From assembly GCF_025602895.1 (NCBI RefSeq), contig NW_026516206.1:1054001-1118000 (forward strand): 64,000 nt of DNA, written 5' to 3'. The notes under the pieces are model-generated. The model did no database searches, was not told the origin of the DNA, and worked only from the letters and a program-made list of their open reading frames with translations. Shown piece by piece: positions 53,563 to 64,000 of this stretch. The stretch comes from Polychytrium aggregatum (Eukaryota; Chytridiomycota; Chytridiomycetes; Polychytriales). A program made the position numbers and the translations under genes. Numbering within the stretch: position 1 is the stretch's first letter; every line of letters begins with the position of its first letter.

Positions 53563-56342
53563 TCACACCAGCCGGTAGGTCCGTCGAGCCAGGGCATCCG
53601 ACAGCCGCTTGGATTCCTCTGTGGCGGCCGCAACAAAGTCAAATGTTGGGAGCCGAATCAGATCCGCGTGTGTTAGAGAAAGATCCATTGATACGAGCGC
53701 CCAGTAGCCAGCCCTGCCGCCATACAACTGGTATTCGCTCGTCAGCTTACGCTCGAGTTGGTTGAGGTTCATGTCCGTCTTGGGAACGACGGCAAGCAGC
53801 GTGCGGCCACCTGACTTTTGGCCAACGAGCCAGGCGTCGTTCTTGGTCTTCAGATAGATCTCTTTCAGTCCAAGCTCTGGTCTGGACAAGACGCAGAGCA
53901 ACAGCGATAGGGATTAAGCACAGGGGCGGGAGCAGAGGCAGTAGGGACGGGATGGGGCATAGATATGGCTCCGGGTGTCCAGAGTCAGTCTTGGGCTCAC
54001 CTCGTCAGCTCATCGTTGATCTCGTCGAGACAGTCGATGATCTCGGGTGCCCCGGATGCCCCACGGGTTCCCACAAAGGTGGTCTTGTAGCGCCGAGTGG
54101 TCGAGTCGTAGTAAAAGTGCTGGTAGGTCTGCTCGATTGCTTCGCTGGGGGCAGCAAGAGTCGCTGGGATCAGGGCTTCTGTCCGGGCTCCATCGTCGCG
54201 GTGTACAGAAATACAGACACAAACCTCTCAGCCTCTCGACGGGCCGCTTGTTCGGCAACTTCAGCAAGGCGGTCATCCAAAAAGATCTTGAGGTTGACCC
54301 AGAAGGAGCGAGTAAACACTGTCTGTGGATTTCCGATGGAGGCCTTGGGAAGGGCAAAGGCAATGGTGGCCGAGCCGACCTGTCGTCGCCAACCAAAAGC
54401 ACACAAGCATGTGCAGAGGGTGTTGAGTATGCAGAGTGTGAGAGCGGTGAAGTCCTCGACAAGCGAAAGTGGTGCTAGGACAGAAACTTGCTCGGCGATG
54501 ACTCGACCGAGCTGTCAAACCGCCATAGTCACCCAGAGGCACAAGTTGCAGGCGCGCACCAGCTCGCTCAGACCGAATGGCATCTCACGAGGAGGACGGG
54601 AAGAGCAGCGTACCTGGTATACAATCAAGTAGTGCTCGATGCCATTATCTCCAAGATATACTCTCTTCGGGATGCTGTCATTCTCGAGCGCGTCTCCGGA
54701 AAAGATTGGACCGACCAAGAAGCCACAAAATCGAGTGGATGTTCGCCACTTTGCGGAGAAGGATATCCGCCCATCCGAGCCGCTGCTTGTCTCGGAGATG
54801 GCCGGGGACTTGAGCGAAGCCGGTCTGGTTCCGATGGCCGCCTGCAATGCCATGCAATCAAATGTCATCAGATGAAATGCAAGGACTAAGCGAATCAGCC
54901 ACTGAGCGGTGGCTCTCGTCACCGGTGTATGCCCACCTCGCCTTTCTGCTTGACTTGGTTGATGATGTTGTCGTTGATCTTGCCTGTTTCGGGATCGGTC
55001 AAGTAGTCATAGATTTGGTGCAACGAACCCAAGTCCTTGAAGCCGCTATAGACGACGTGATGATCCCAGAGCAGCAGCGGTTGTCTGAGTTCCGGAAAGG
55101 TCGTCTGGAGTGACCGGATGAATGCGAGGATGGCCAGGGACGATTCTCGCTGCGGATCGATGAGGCTGATGCCTACGAATACACAAAAGTCAGCAATGCT
55201 ACGGATCCTGGTGGGCGAAAGGGCGCAGATTGGTGTGAGAACCTGTCCTTTACGACTGCATCATACCATTGAAGGTCGTGAGCAGATCCAAACCAGAGAC
55301 GTTGATCCGGTCGAGATAGCGAGTGTAGAAATCCTCGAGGGTTTCTTTGAAGGCCGAGAGCGACCGAGACTCGATGAAATGGCGGAAGCCTCGATGGAGG
55401 ATCTGATTGCATGTGTCGTCGACCAGAAGCAGCGGTAGCAGAAACGAGAAACCTGAGTGAGCACCAACTCCATTACACAACCAGACCGATGATGTTGCTG
55501 GTGCTGTGTCGGGAGCATGATGCGCGCTGATATAGAGACCAGGCAAGAGCCGCATGTCTCGGCCCGACCATGCACAAGCGCTTGAATTCCGTCCCAGCTT
55601 GCCCCTCTGCCTCTTCGCTCACGACAATGACGGCCGGCCTGACCTGGAACGACCGGTAAGCCCGCCCAACAAGGGATTTGAGAGCTTCGTCTGGGAGGTT
55701 GCTAGCGTACTTTGTCGATGTGGTACCGTCCTTGCGAGTCTCGGTCGTGAATCCCCTGGCGATTTTCTGTCGACGCAATCATCGTCAGTAGGGAGAATGC
55801 TAGGCCGGTTGATGCCACGGCTTGCCATCGCCCTTGCGGGTCCAATATCCGAAGGAGACAGGAGGCTTCCGTGATGAGCGCCCCAGAGCTGCAGCCGCCC
55901 CCCACAGCGTTACCATCAGCATCCACCACCCGTCCTCGGGCTCAGTGACCACCGAGACGTGCCGACGAGTCTTGATGATCTCCCCAGGACGAGACGAGCC
56001 AAAGTTCCTGTTGAAACATCGAATGTGGATGAAGGCCGAGGCGGCCGAGCCAAACGAGTGAGCCAGCAGCGGCAATCCAGGGCTGCCCGATTCACAGAGC
56101 AGTTCCCAGGAAGATGTTCACAAAGGAAAGCTGCAGCTGCGATATTGGCAGAGCGGTACGGACGCTGTAAAGTTGATAATGGCCTGGGCGAGACCAACTT
56201 CGCGGAGGACGCTGTCGCTGGCATCCAGGGTCGGATACGAGAAACAGATCTGGCGGTCGACGGTCTCCTCGGTCGGGCCGAGAGCCGGGCTGAAGATTGT
56301 GAATTGAACGAGGCGAGGGCCTTCGCTCTGTGTCCGTGCCAT
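53563..56342 (-). CDS. CCZ1: Vacuolar fusion protein CCZ1 (Mon1-Ccz1 Rab7/Ypt7 GEF)
   Basis: Segments in family order on the minus strand: MARTQSEGPRLVQFTIFSPA and FSYPTLDASDSVLREVGLAQ (longin domain start, ~56130-56342), RRHVSVVTEPEDGWWMLM (~55920), KGIARGFTTET-like and LPDEALKSLVGRAYRSF (~55650-55770), LSAFKETLEDFYTRYLDRIN and LDLLTTFNGM (~55265-55430), TFPELRQPLLLWDHHVVYSG (~55000-55110), RVYLGDNGIEHYLIVYQ (~54620-54850), FWVNLKIFLDDRLAEVAEQA (~54230-54340), FVGTRGASGAPEIIDCLDEI (~54000-54130), and ELGLKEIYLKTKNDAWLVGQ (~53780-53880). With Mon1 it activates the Rab7-family GTPase Ypt7 for endosome/vacuole fusion and autophagy. About ten exons; boundaries are approximate. A donor GTAAGC at ~53754 suggests one more small exon, so the true C-terminus may lie closer to NAA20 than given. 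Confidence 0.87.
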
Positions 56343-56752
56343 GGTGGATGGAAGACGGCTGGTGTGGGCGGCGACGACCCGGCGATATGGAGCGGAGCGA
56401 GAGGGGATTTCGGCGGTCGGTTGGGATGCGTTGGGTCGTGGTGGCGAGCCCAAAAGCCACGCGAAGGCGCCGTCGACTTGCTGCTGCCAGGGATCGTGGC
56501 GCTGGGAATCGGGATGCCAGAAGAGAGCCGAGGTCCGTGCTCGAGCAGAACTGCACCACGGCCGATGGTCGATGCAGCGAGGCACCATGCAATGTGGCCA
56601 TGAATACATCCGAGGGCTATATCCGCCGGCAGCGCATCTCTTGCCCTGTCTTGCACGGGTGGATGGAATGAAAAATGTATTCACCAGAGCCGAGCAAACC
56701 ACCCAGCCCTCTCCCCGCTGACGACCCATGTCCGACTGCGTCATCGGTCGGA
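56343..56752. other. Intergenic, promoter of CCZ1 and 3' flank of the SVP26-like gene
   Basis: No feature recognised in this GC-rich stretch. Confidence 0.4.
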
Positions 56753-58192
56753 TCAATAGAGCTTGCGGCTCTCGCCGAGCCCTTGGCTGCTTCCCTGGGC
56801 AAAGTTGCCAAAGAGAGACTTGACGATATTGGTCTTTTTCTTTTGCGGACCGCTGGCCGAGATATTGGAGGAATCTGGCGGTGGCCAAGGGTTGAGGTCA
56901 GCGAGGGAGGATAGAGGCGATAGAGGCGATAGAGGCGATAGAGGCAACGGGAAAAGACAAGCGTTGCGGCGCATTCCACAACCAGGACTCAGATTCGGTC
57001 GTTGCTCGCTGCTCGAGCGCTCAAGGGACGTGAGCAGAGCTAACGCAATGAGGCTCCAGCTCAAGCAGCCGCCAGCCAAGCTACACCACTGCGAAGCGAG
57101 CAGCAACTCACCAAAGTTCGGCAGGGTGTATTCGTTTGCCGTCAGCGAGACAAAGAACATGAACGGCACCAGCCATACGCACAGACCGAAGAAGGTGGCG
57201 ACCTCGGCAAACGGGTGGTATTGAGATGAGAAGTGCCAGAACCAGAGGAAGTGATCGGCGACGGCGAGGACTGTCGGATTGTTGATGGCGGTGCCAGACA
57301 TCCGGATCCATTCGATGGATTCCAGATCCGTGCGAATGGATTGCCCAGCGAGTTTGATCGATTTCGATCGCGTTCCATACGATGCCATTGATGCAACCCA
57401 AAGCAAGCGCAGGAGAGGAGCACAGTCGGTGCAAAATCCGAAGCGATCAGCTGGGCTGGACGGGCTGTGGGCGGATTTGAGCAGAACCCGAGGCAAGTCC
57501 AGCGAGCCCATCACACCCTCGAAGCTACGTTGACATCACTGTGGAATCCTGCATCCGACACTCACCGCAGCTGATGATGAAGACCGGATCGACGATGGGG
57601 ATGGAAGGAAACGTTCGGAGCATCAGGCTGTACCAGGCATGGCATCCGATCGAGAACACCAGCTTCCACCACGACAGCCGGTCAAAGGCCAGGAGAAGCA
57701 CATGGAAGCCGATGATCACCTGGATGAGGGAAGAAGCAGAAAACAAGCACACTCGTGAGCCCAATCCGATACAGGGGAGCCGTGGAAGAATTCTTTGCGA
57801 TCGGCTGCCGGACTCGTGCATGAGATGTGCGCAGACGACTCACCCCGATCGACGCCCGAATGATCCTCTTGGTCTGGACCGAATATTCCTGCAGACGTAC
57901 ATCATAGAGCATCATCCCGTGTCAATGTGCATACAGCCGTGCAAGATACCATTTGCTGCATTGATGAGCGACGGCGACCAAGGACCGACCTCCACGATTT
58001 CTGCGAGATAATACAGCCCGCTGCCTGGAGCGCAAAGGAGAGTGCATCGAGGAATGAGTTATGGGGCAGCTGCCAGCAGCCTTCGCCGAAGCAGCACATC
58101 ACATATCGAGCAGGCGGCTCACCCAGGCTGAACGCGACGGATATGAAAAAGGCCACATAGCCAACATAGACGAGGATTGGCAGGAACCCCAT
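56753..58192 (-). CDS. SVP26: TEX261/SVP26-family ER-to-Golgi cargo adaptor
   Basis: Exons (complement) 58123-58192, 57990-58024, 57844-57888, 57566-57719, 57112-57270 and 56753-56874 join in phase to 194 aa (human TEX261 has 196). The protein reads MGFLPILVYVGYVAFFISVA, GLYYLAEIVEEYSVQTKRII, VIIGFHVLLLAFDRLSWWKL, FPSIPIVDPVFIISCG, DHFLWFWHFSSQYHPFAEVA, FGLCVWLVPFMFFVSLTANE and a polar basic C-terminus ending ESRKLY. It has four to five TM helices. The family packages certain Golgi membrane proteins into COPII vesicles and recycles between ER and early Golgi. The last intron contains a 9-bp repeat. Confidence 0.93.
56910..56945. repeat. 9-bp tandem repeat (GATAGAGGC)n in the last SVP26-like intron
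   Basis: Four copies, close to the acceptor of the last exon on the minus strand. Confidence 0.7.
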
Positions 58193-58699
58193 GATGCGTG
58201 AGTGACTGGGGCGATGGATGTTGGGATCGCACGCCCAGGGCCGAACAGGGCCAAGAAGGCGTGGACCAGCGGATCGAGCCAGCCGGGCGTGGATCGAGCC
58301 GCGTGTGTGTGTGTGCTTGGGCGAGAGCAGGCCGGACCGAGAGCAGCCGAGAGCGCGGCGAGAGCGCGGCGAGCGAGGGTGGATGAAGTGTCGTGCCTGT
58401 GTTCTGAATGGGTCTCTGCAATGACGACGCCATCCCAGCAATGTTCTGGGAGTCGAGTTTCGGTTTGGCTTTTGTTTTTTATTTCGTTACTTTTCGAACA
58501 AAATCGGATGATGCAGAGAGTGCAAGAGTAGAAAACAAGAATAGAAAGCAAGAATAGAAAGCAAGAGGGCGGTGAACGAATGCGGATGGATGGATATATG
58601 TACAGAGTTCGATGCTCACAGAGATCGGATGGTTGTGTATACCAAAGGCCAATCGGCCCGGAAGCGACAGCAGTTAGGTAAGCACTTGGCTGCCCCCGT
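58193..58699. other. Intergenic, promoter of the SVP26-like gene
   Basis: No gene seen. AT-rich with AGAATAGAAAGCAAG-type direct repeats at ~58535-58566. Confidence 0.4.
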
Positions 58700-59887
58700 C
58701 TACCTCCGTGCCGAGCGGCGGGCGGAGCTCTTGCCCACGGACTCGAGATGGCGAATGACGGCAGTGCCGACGCGGGGGTTGGGGAGCGGCAGGTTCTGGA
58801 TTTTGAGCAGGTGGGTGCGGTAGTGCTGGAGGGAAGGGCCGGCGGCGACGTTAGCTGGCAGGGTCGATGGACTGGGACAGCATACAGGGACCATGAGGCA
58901 GCACGGCGACAGACAACAGGAGGGGCTGCATACCTGGTTCATTCCGTCCTGGCGGCGGAAGCGGGCCTGGCAGTCGGGGAACGGGCAGGGATAAGGCTTC
59001 TCGCCGGTGTGTATCCTGGTGGTGGGGGCAGAGACGGGAGGGCATGAGTCAATGCAGCATTGGCATGTCTGTCAGACAACGGCGGCGGAGCCACGGGTAC
59101 ACCCGGGCCTGGCCCAGAGTCATGATTACTCACCGCTTGTGTCTTGAGAGGTGGCCGCTGGTTGGCAGAGAGAAACGCGGCAGGAACAGGACCCGTCAGC
59201 AACACAGCCAGCAACACAGCCAGCGAGACCACAGGCGGGACCACAGGCGAGACCACAGGCAAGGCAGCACGCCCCCCCGCTTCCGACAGCCCCGCAAATG
59301 TCAAAGCCGCAGGGCAGCACCCCCTGCAAACAAGGCGGACACTGGGCACCATCCCCGCCGAGACGAAGCAGGCGGGCGAGGGACGGGGTCGTCCTCCGGC
59401 CCCGCCGATCGCTGTGGTCTAGTTACCTGGTCGTAAAGGTCTTGCCACAGGAAGGATAGTCGCAAGGGTAGCGCTTGCGCTCGGAGAGGCCAAGCTTCTT
59501 GTCCTGGGCCTGGGGAGAGGTGACAGGGCTGCTGAAGGAGCTGCAGGAGGCCATGGTCGAGGACACCGCCGGCGAGAAGGCCGATGCATTGTGGCGGATC
59601 TGGGTCCAGGCAGCAAGCTGCTGGGCAGCGAGGGAGGTTTCGAGGTCATGGTCGGTGCACGGCGTGGACTCTTTGGAGCTCGAGACCTGGCTGTGGGCAG
59701 ACTCGCTCGGGCTGTCGGGCGACACCAGGCGATCGTACTCGGTGGGAACATGGATCTCGTAGAGATCATAGTCTCTCTCGCAGAGGAGGTTGACGAGGTT
59801 GCCGGAAGACGAGCGGCCGTAGAGGCAGAGCGCCGACTTTGGCGACAGGCTGGCGCTGGCCAGAGTTTCAGGGAGCGTCAGGACCAT
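58700..59887 (-). CDS. C2H2 zinc-finger transcription factor, Nrg1-like
   Basis: Exons (complement) 59427-59887, 59134-59157, 58934-59015 and 58700-58825 join in phase to 230 aa. Two adjacent C2H2 fingers are assembled only after splicing: YPCDYPSCGKTFTT|SGHLSRHKR|IHTGEKP and YPCPFPDCQARFRRQDGMNQ|HYRTH. The TTSGHL and RQD-x-M-x-QHYRTHL patterns resemble the fungal Nrg1/Nrg2 repressors (glucose repression, filamentation). The N-terminus is Ser-rich, without a domain I know, and the C-terminus is short and basic. A tiny 24-nt exon encodes the recognition helix of finger 1. It is likely nuclear and binds CCCT-like sites by analogy (inference). Confidence 0.88.
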
Positions 59888-62620
59888 GGCGGCGGCAAAC
59901 GGGCGTGCAGAGGCAAGGTTTTTTGGGAGGCGGGTGGGGACCGGAAGCAGATGCAGCGATGCAGCAGAGGGCCCAGCAAAGCGATCGGGCGGGCAGGGCG
60001 AGCAAGTGGAGGTCAGCGACCGGGTTTGGGGGAGGGGAAGGCGGTGCGGCGGGAAGGCGGGCAGGTTTTATCGGGCGAAGGATCCAGGGCTGGAACTTGG
60101 GCTGGGTCGCCAGGAGGCCAGCGCGACGGGGGGGTACTTTGTTCCGCCCCTTGCCTTGCCGCTGCCGGAGAGAAAAGGGCCGTGAAGGAACGGGTCGGTG
60201 TCACCGCGACGAACTCCAGCCGTCCCGGATCAGGTGCCGCGGCATCCCCCAACACCCACATGGTCCCACGGGCCCTCGGCCGAGCAGAAAAATGTAAAAC
60301 GGTTTATCCGACGGGGCAGGTGGGTCCGAGGCCGCCCGGCCGCTGCCTGTTCCGGCGACCCCCGAGCGGCCACTGGTCCGTGGACGTCTCCACCAGGACC
60401 CCCTCCCAAGGCCCAGGGAGCGCAGCGGCGGCCGGGCTGGATCTGCGCTGGCGTCTGGCGGGCGAAGATGCTGCTACTACTGACGTTGATGTTGCTGCTG
60501 CTGCTGATGCACCTCACCTTGGCCGAGACAAAAAACACACCGCAACACAACATTGCCCTTTTGGCTGCTCGGGAGACCGGCTAATCACAAGGCCCGACGA
60601 CGGCGGTGCCATTGTCCCTGTCGCAGGGCTGGGGCAAACAGGGGCCCACGGGTCAGCTGCTGTCGCAGAAGGACAATGTCTGTGCGCGCTGCGCGCCCGG
60701 ATCGCGGGCCACAAGCGCTCGCGTCATCCCGACAAAGCCGCCCTCGCGCCACAGAGACAGCGCGCCACGGCATTGACGGGTATGCCCCCGCAGCGTGGTC
60801 CCGCAATGCGCCGCTCGCCCACTCTGCCCACTGTCGGCGGCGCAGGGGACCGCGGCTGTCAGGGCGCTGCCCGGGTGCCTGCCTGGCCCGGGAGCGCGTC
60901 GGTGCCCGGCCCCGCTGTGCTGTACAGACAGGTGTGTATGGCGCGAAACACGGTCAGACAGCGGGTCGGCAGCTCGAGCGAGACCAGCGAGGCGACACAC
61001 AACGGTGTGGCCGATGCTGCCGATGGGCATGCGCTCCCCTGCAACCCAAATGCCGTCCAGGCGAGTTGACGACAGCCGCCCCTCTGAAACCAAAGGCAGC
61101 AGCAACCCCAGTGTGCTGCACCCGTGACCCGCCCGCACGCGCCTGCCGCAGACAGCCGAACATGGTGTCAGCTCCGATTTTATCCGTCTCCCTTCATCGG
61201 CCGCTGGCACTGTGCCGCGCTGTCCCCGCACAGCCAGGGGCCGTCAAGGACAAGCAGCGGGTACGTGTCGCACAGAGCGTCGAACATCCCCGTGCTGCAC
61301 CCCCGCACAAGGCCCGCTGATGGCCCCGCTCCCTGGGCCCCGCGGTCGCTGGCTTGTGACCGGCCGCGCGGCTCGCTGCTGGTTGGCGTCCTCGGGTGAT
61401 CCGCATCGAGCTGATTCGCTGGCGCGGTGGCCTGCTTTCCTCTTTTGCCGTCAAGGCGCCGCTCCCCCCAGAGACCTCCACCACTTGGACACAGGCCGCG
61501 CGCTCTGAAATGGAAGACTGCCCCGTGCGACAGCGGCCGGGGCTGCTCCGCACACCCCGTCAACGTGCGCGCTGCTGCGGAGGTGTGTCCAGTGGTGTCG
61601 CGGCCTCCCCCGCCGAGCCGCAAAATGGCTGTGGCGCCCGCCATGGCTCCAGCGCGGCGGCAGAACACGACCCAGAGCCCATTGGCCGGCAGTGCGGGCA
61701 TGCCCCATCTCCTGCGCGCTTCCCCCTGTCCACGACCCAGCCCGCACCAACCATAGGTTCCTGTACCGGCCGCCATTGACGAATTCGTGCATCGCCAGCG
61801 GCCGGCCAGCACCACGAGGCGATCTGCGGCCATCTTCCGGCGCCTGTCTGCGGGCCACGACCCATGCCCCAGCGTGTTCTCTGTGCCGTTTCCGATCGAC
61901 CCGTCGCCTGGCCGTTTGCACGTTCGCTTGCCGCCCACCGGATTGTCCATCCACCGGGCTGTCCATCCACCCAGCTGTCCATCCACCGTATTCTTCATCC
62001 ACCCACTCACCCACCCGCCTATCCCTTTCCACATGGGCCCTTCCGGATGGGCCACATCTGACTCGTTCCTCACCGATCGCTTGGCTTGGCTGGGAGATCC
62101 GTCCTTGACGCCTGACAGAATCCTGCGTTTCCCTCGCCCTTCTGCCCCGAGGCTTGTCGCTGGCCTTCATCCCAAACCAGGAATGCACCCCGGGTCCCCA
62201 TCCCACACGGATCCTGCACCGATCCATCTCATCGAGGGTTCACCCCAAACGCGGTTGCGGGTGCCAGGGTCTTTCGCTGAAAGTTAAGGTCGCCTGAACG
62301 GGAGTCTCGTCAATTCCAAGATGGGACTTGCGCTCGCCGGGATCCGCTGGCTGGAACAAGAGGCAAGCGATCGTCTCGGGCACAGCACACATGCACGGCT
62401 ATGCATGGTACTGGACCATATCCAGTCATCCCGTTCCTCGACAGTCCATCCATCCCATCCCTCAACAGTCCATCCGTTCTGCTTCGACCGCGAATCGAAC
62501 CAGCTGGCCCGCACGTGATGCTGGCGGGCAGGCTTGACAAATCGCAGGCGATCGGCCTTTGCCTGGGCCTGCTGTCCTGCCAGATCTTGCCCAACTCGCT
62601 CGCCAACTCACTCGCCAACG
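59888..62620. other. GC-rich intergenic region, divergent promoters of the C2H2 gene and NFU1
   Basis: No supported gene. Long open frames, including one antisense to the C2H2 gene (59591-61069), are by-products of the GC content. CATCCACC/GTCCATC repeats occur at ~61945-62030. The two flanking genes are transcribed away from each other, so it holds both promoters. Confidence 0.5.
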
Positions 62621-63803
62621 ATGCAACGCATGGCGTCTGTGGTCCGCGGCCTTGCCCGCTCCTCGCTCCGAATGCCTCTCCGGACTTTCCATCTGGCGAG
62701 ACCAACCCATGTTACCCAGGCCGTTGCCTCTCGGGCAATCCAGACGACCTTTGTCCTGCAGAGTAAGACATCCAGAGCTGCGTCGCACCATCAGCCATCT
62801 GCAGATGCACAAATGCCCCAGCCGGAATCAGCACAGGATCGAGATTCGCATCTTTGAGCCTATCAAGCCGATCACTCACCAGAGAGCCGAGACAGCCTTG
62901 GGATCTTATCCGGCGATCTGATCGTCCAAGCCTTGTCTCAATGGCCCTCTGCCAGCACACACCCAAAGGCGATGCACATTGGAACAGCGCCACTAATGAC
63001 GTCCTTTTGTTCTCTGGGGCCTGGCTCCTCCTACGACTTCCACCAGAGCGCTCCATGTTCATCCAAACCGAGGTCACCCCCAACGTGGACTCGCTCAAGT
63101 TCAAGCCCGGCGTCCCCGTCATGTCCAACGGCGAGACTGCTGAGTTCACCAGCGGCCGAGAAGCGCTTGTGTCTCCGCTCGGCAAACGCCTCTTCCAGAT
63201 CGACGGCATCCAGTCTGTCTTCTTCGGCCCCGACTTTATCACCGTCAACAAGCACCAGGAGCACGCCTGGCAGATCATGAAGCCCGAGATCTACTCGGCC
63301 ATCATGGACCACTTTGCCAGTGGCCAGCCCATCATCTCCGAGGGCGTCGAGGCAGCCAGAGACACCGAGATTCAGCCCGAGGACTCGGAAACCGTGGCGA
63401 TGATCAAGGAGCTGCTCGATACCCGCATCCGCCCAACCATCCAGGAGGACGGCGGCGACATTGAGTACAAGGGCTTTGAGAACGGCGTGGTCAAGCTCAA
63501 GCTCAAAGGCTCGTGCCGCACCTGCGATTCCTCGGTCGTCACCCTCAAGAATGGAATCGAGAACATGCTCATGGTGAGCACTCTCCACGAGACCGATCGA
63601 CGCAGTGCTGAAAGCGGCTTGGGTGTTGTGGCTGTCTGCATATCTAACTCGCTCTGCATCGCGGCCGCATTTGACGCTTGATATCACAGCACTATATTCC
63701 CGAAGTCACTGCGGTCGAGCAGGTCTTTGACGAGCACGAAGCCATTGCTCGGGCCGAGTTTGAAAAGTTTGAAGAGTCGCTGCGACAAGACCGGCTCAAG
63801 TGA
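62621..63803 (+). CDS. NFU1: Mitochondrial iron-sulfur scaffold/carrier NFU1
   Basis: Exons 62621-62762, 63047-63573 and 63690-63803 join in phase to 260 aa (human NFU1 has 254). The N-terminus [18 protein letters not shown] is basic, Ser- and Leu-rich, a mitochondrial targeting peptide. The N-terminal domain begins [20 protein letters not shown] with [13 protein letters not shown]; the NifU-like C-terminal domain has [20 protein letters not shown] and the cluster-binding GSCRTC (Cys ~203 and 206), then IENMLM|HYIPEV and an acidic tail. It hands [4Fe-4S] clusters to lipoate synthase and respiratory enzymes. The intron after ENMLM begins GTGAGC and ends CACAG. Confidence 0.96.
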
Positions 63804-64000
63804 GCGGCCAAGCCGAGGCTCGCAGCATCATATGCCGCTCCGACGGCCCAACGACTCTGATTGAATCCGGACCGCATCAGTGTGGGGGCCCATCTTGAAA
63901 GTGTCGCGGCGTGGCCCCAAAAGCAGCGCTTCTGCGAATGAAAGCCCACTGAAACCTCTTCGACAAAGATCCAAAGCTCTCCATCGAGCACCATGAATAC
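63804..64000. other. NFU1 3' flank
   Basis: No gene can be supported in the last ~200 bp. Confidence 0.4.

Noticed and set aside
59591-61069. 492-aa plus-strand open frame overlapping the C2H2 gene
   Set aside because: It is antisense to a spliced gene with clear zinc fingers; composition is Gly/Arg/Ala-rich and no family is recognised.
1-64000. tRNA or rRNA genes
   Set aside because: I looked for tRNA-like TTCGA/TTCAA loops with paired arms and for rRNA core sequences and found none convincing; a covariance-model scan would be needed to exclude them.

Overview
The window comes from the nuclear genome of a fungus, most likely a zoosporic early-diverging fungus (chytrid). The evidence is GC-rich DNA with many short GT-AG introns, fungal-specific regulators (Zn2Cys6 zinc cluster, velvet domain, Nrg1-like C2H2), a WAVE-complex subunit (CYFIP/Sra1) of the kind found in crawling cells, and a Fanzor RNA-guided nuclease gene of the type known from Spizellomyces. 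All assignments are by eye from the sequence; exon models were built from splice sites, phase and family homology.

Layout. 1-1019 is the 3' part of a zinc-cluster regulator paralog (copy A). About 1500-4728 is a transposable element with inverted ends (AAAAAACGGGACA/TGTCCCGTTTTTTT), a decayed Tc1/mariner-type transposase relic, and an intact 790-aa Fanzor ORF. 7937-10206 is the full zinc-cluster gene (copy B); its middle is identical at the DNA level to copy A for 435 bp. 11728-19138 is a CYFIP/Sra1 gene with about 26 exons. 19716-19877 is a 53-aa one-TM mini-gene. 21306-28657 is BRR2 (U5 snRNP helicase, four exons, 2222 aa). At 28776-29078 lies a ~300-bp internal-deletion derivative of the Fanzor element: both ends plus the last ~40 Fanzor codons and the 3' region, where the guide RNA is expected.

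From 31 kb to 60 kb all genes are on the minus strand: a velvet regulator (31156-34103), a Dam-like adenine methyltransferase gene with a His/Asn/Ser-rich tail (38628-42370), a tail-anchored TPR protein (42813-45109), a beta-helix/Cys-rich/multi-TM surface protein (45372-51399), NAA20 (51932-53209), CCZ1 (about 53563-56342), a TEX261/SVP26 ER-cargo receptor (56753-58192) and an Nrg1-like C2H2 protein (58700-59887). NFU1 (62621-63803, plus strand) closes the window.

The housekeeping genes are unlinked functions (splicing, N-terminal acetylation, Rab7 activation, ER export, Fe-S assembly). The most interesting material is the Fanzor element together with its short derivative, which looks like a non-autonomous element keeping only the ends and the putative guide-RNA region; then the Dam-like methyltransferase, and the paralog pair with a perfectly identical tract next to an eroded DNA-binding domain.
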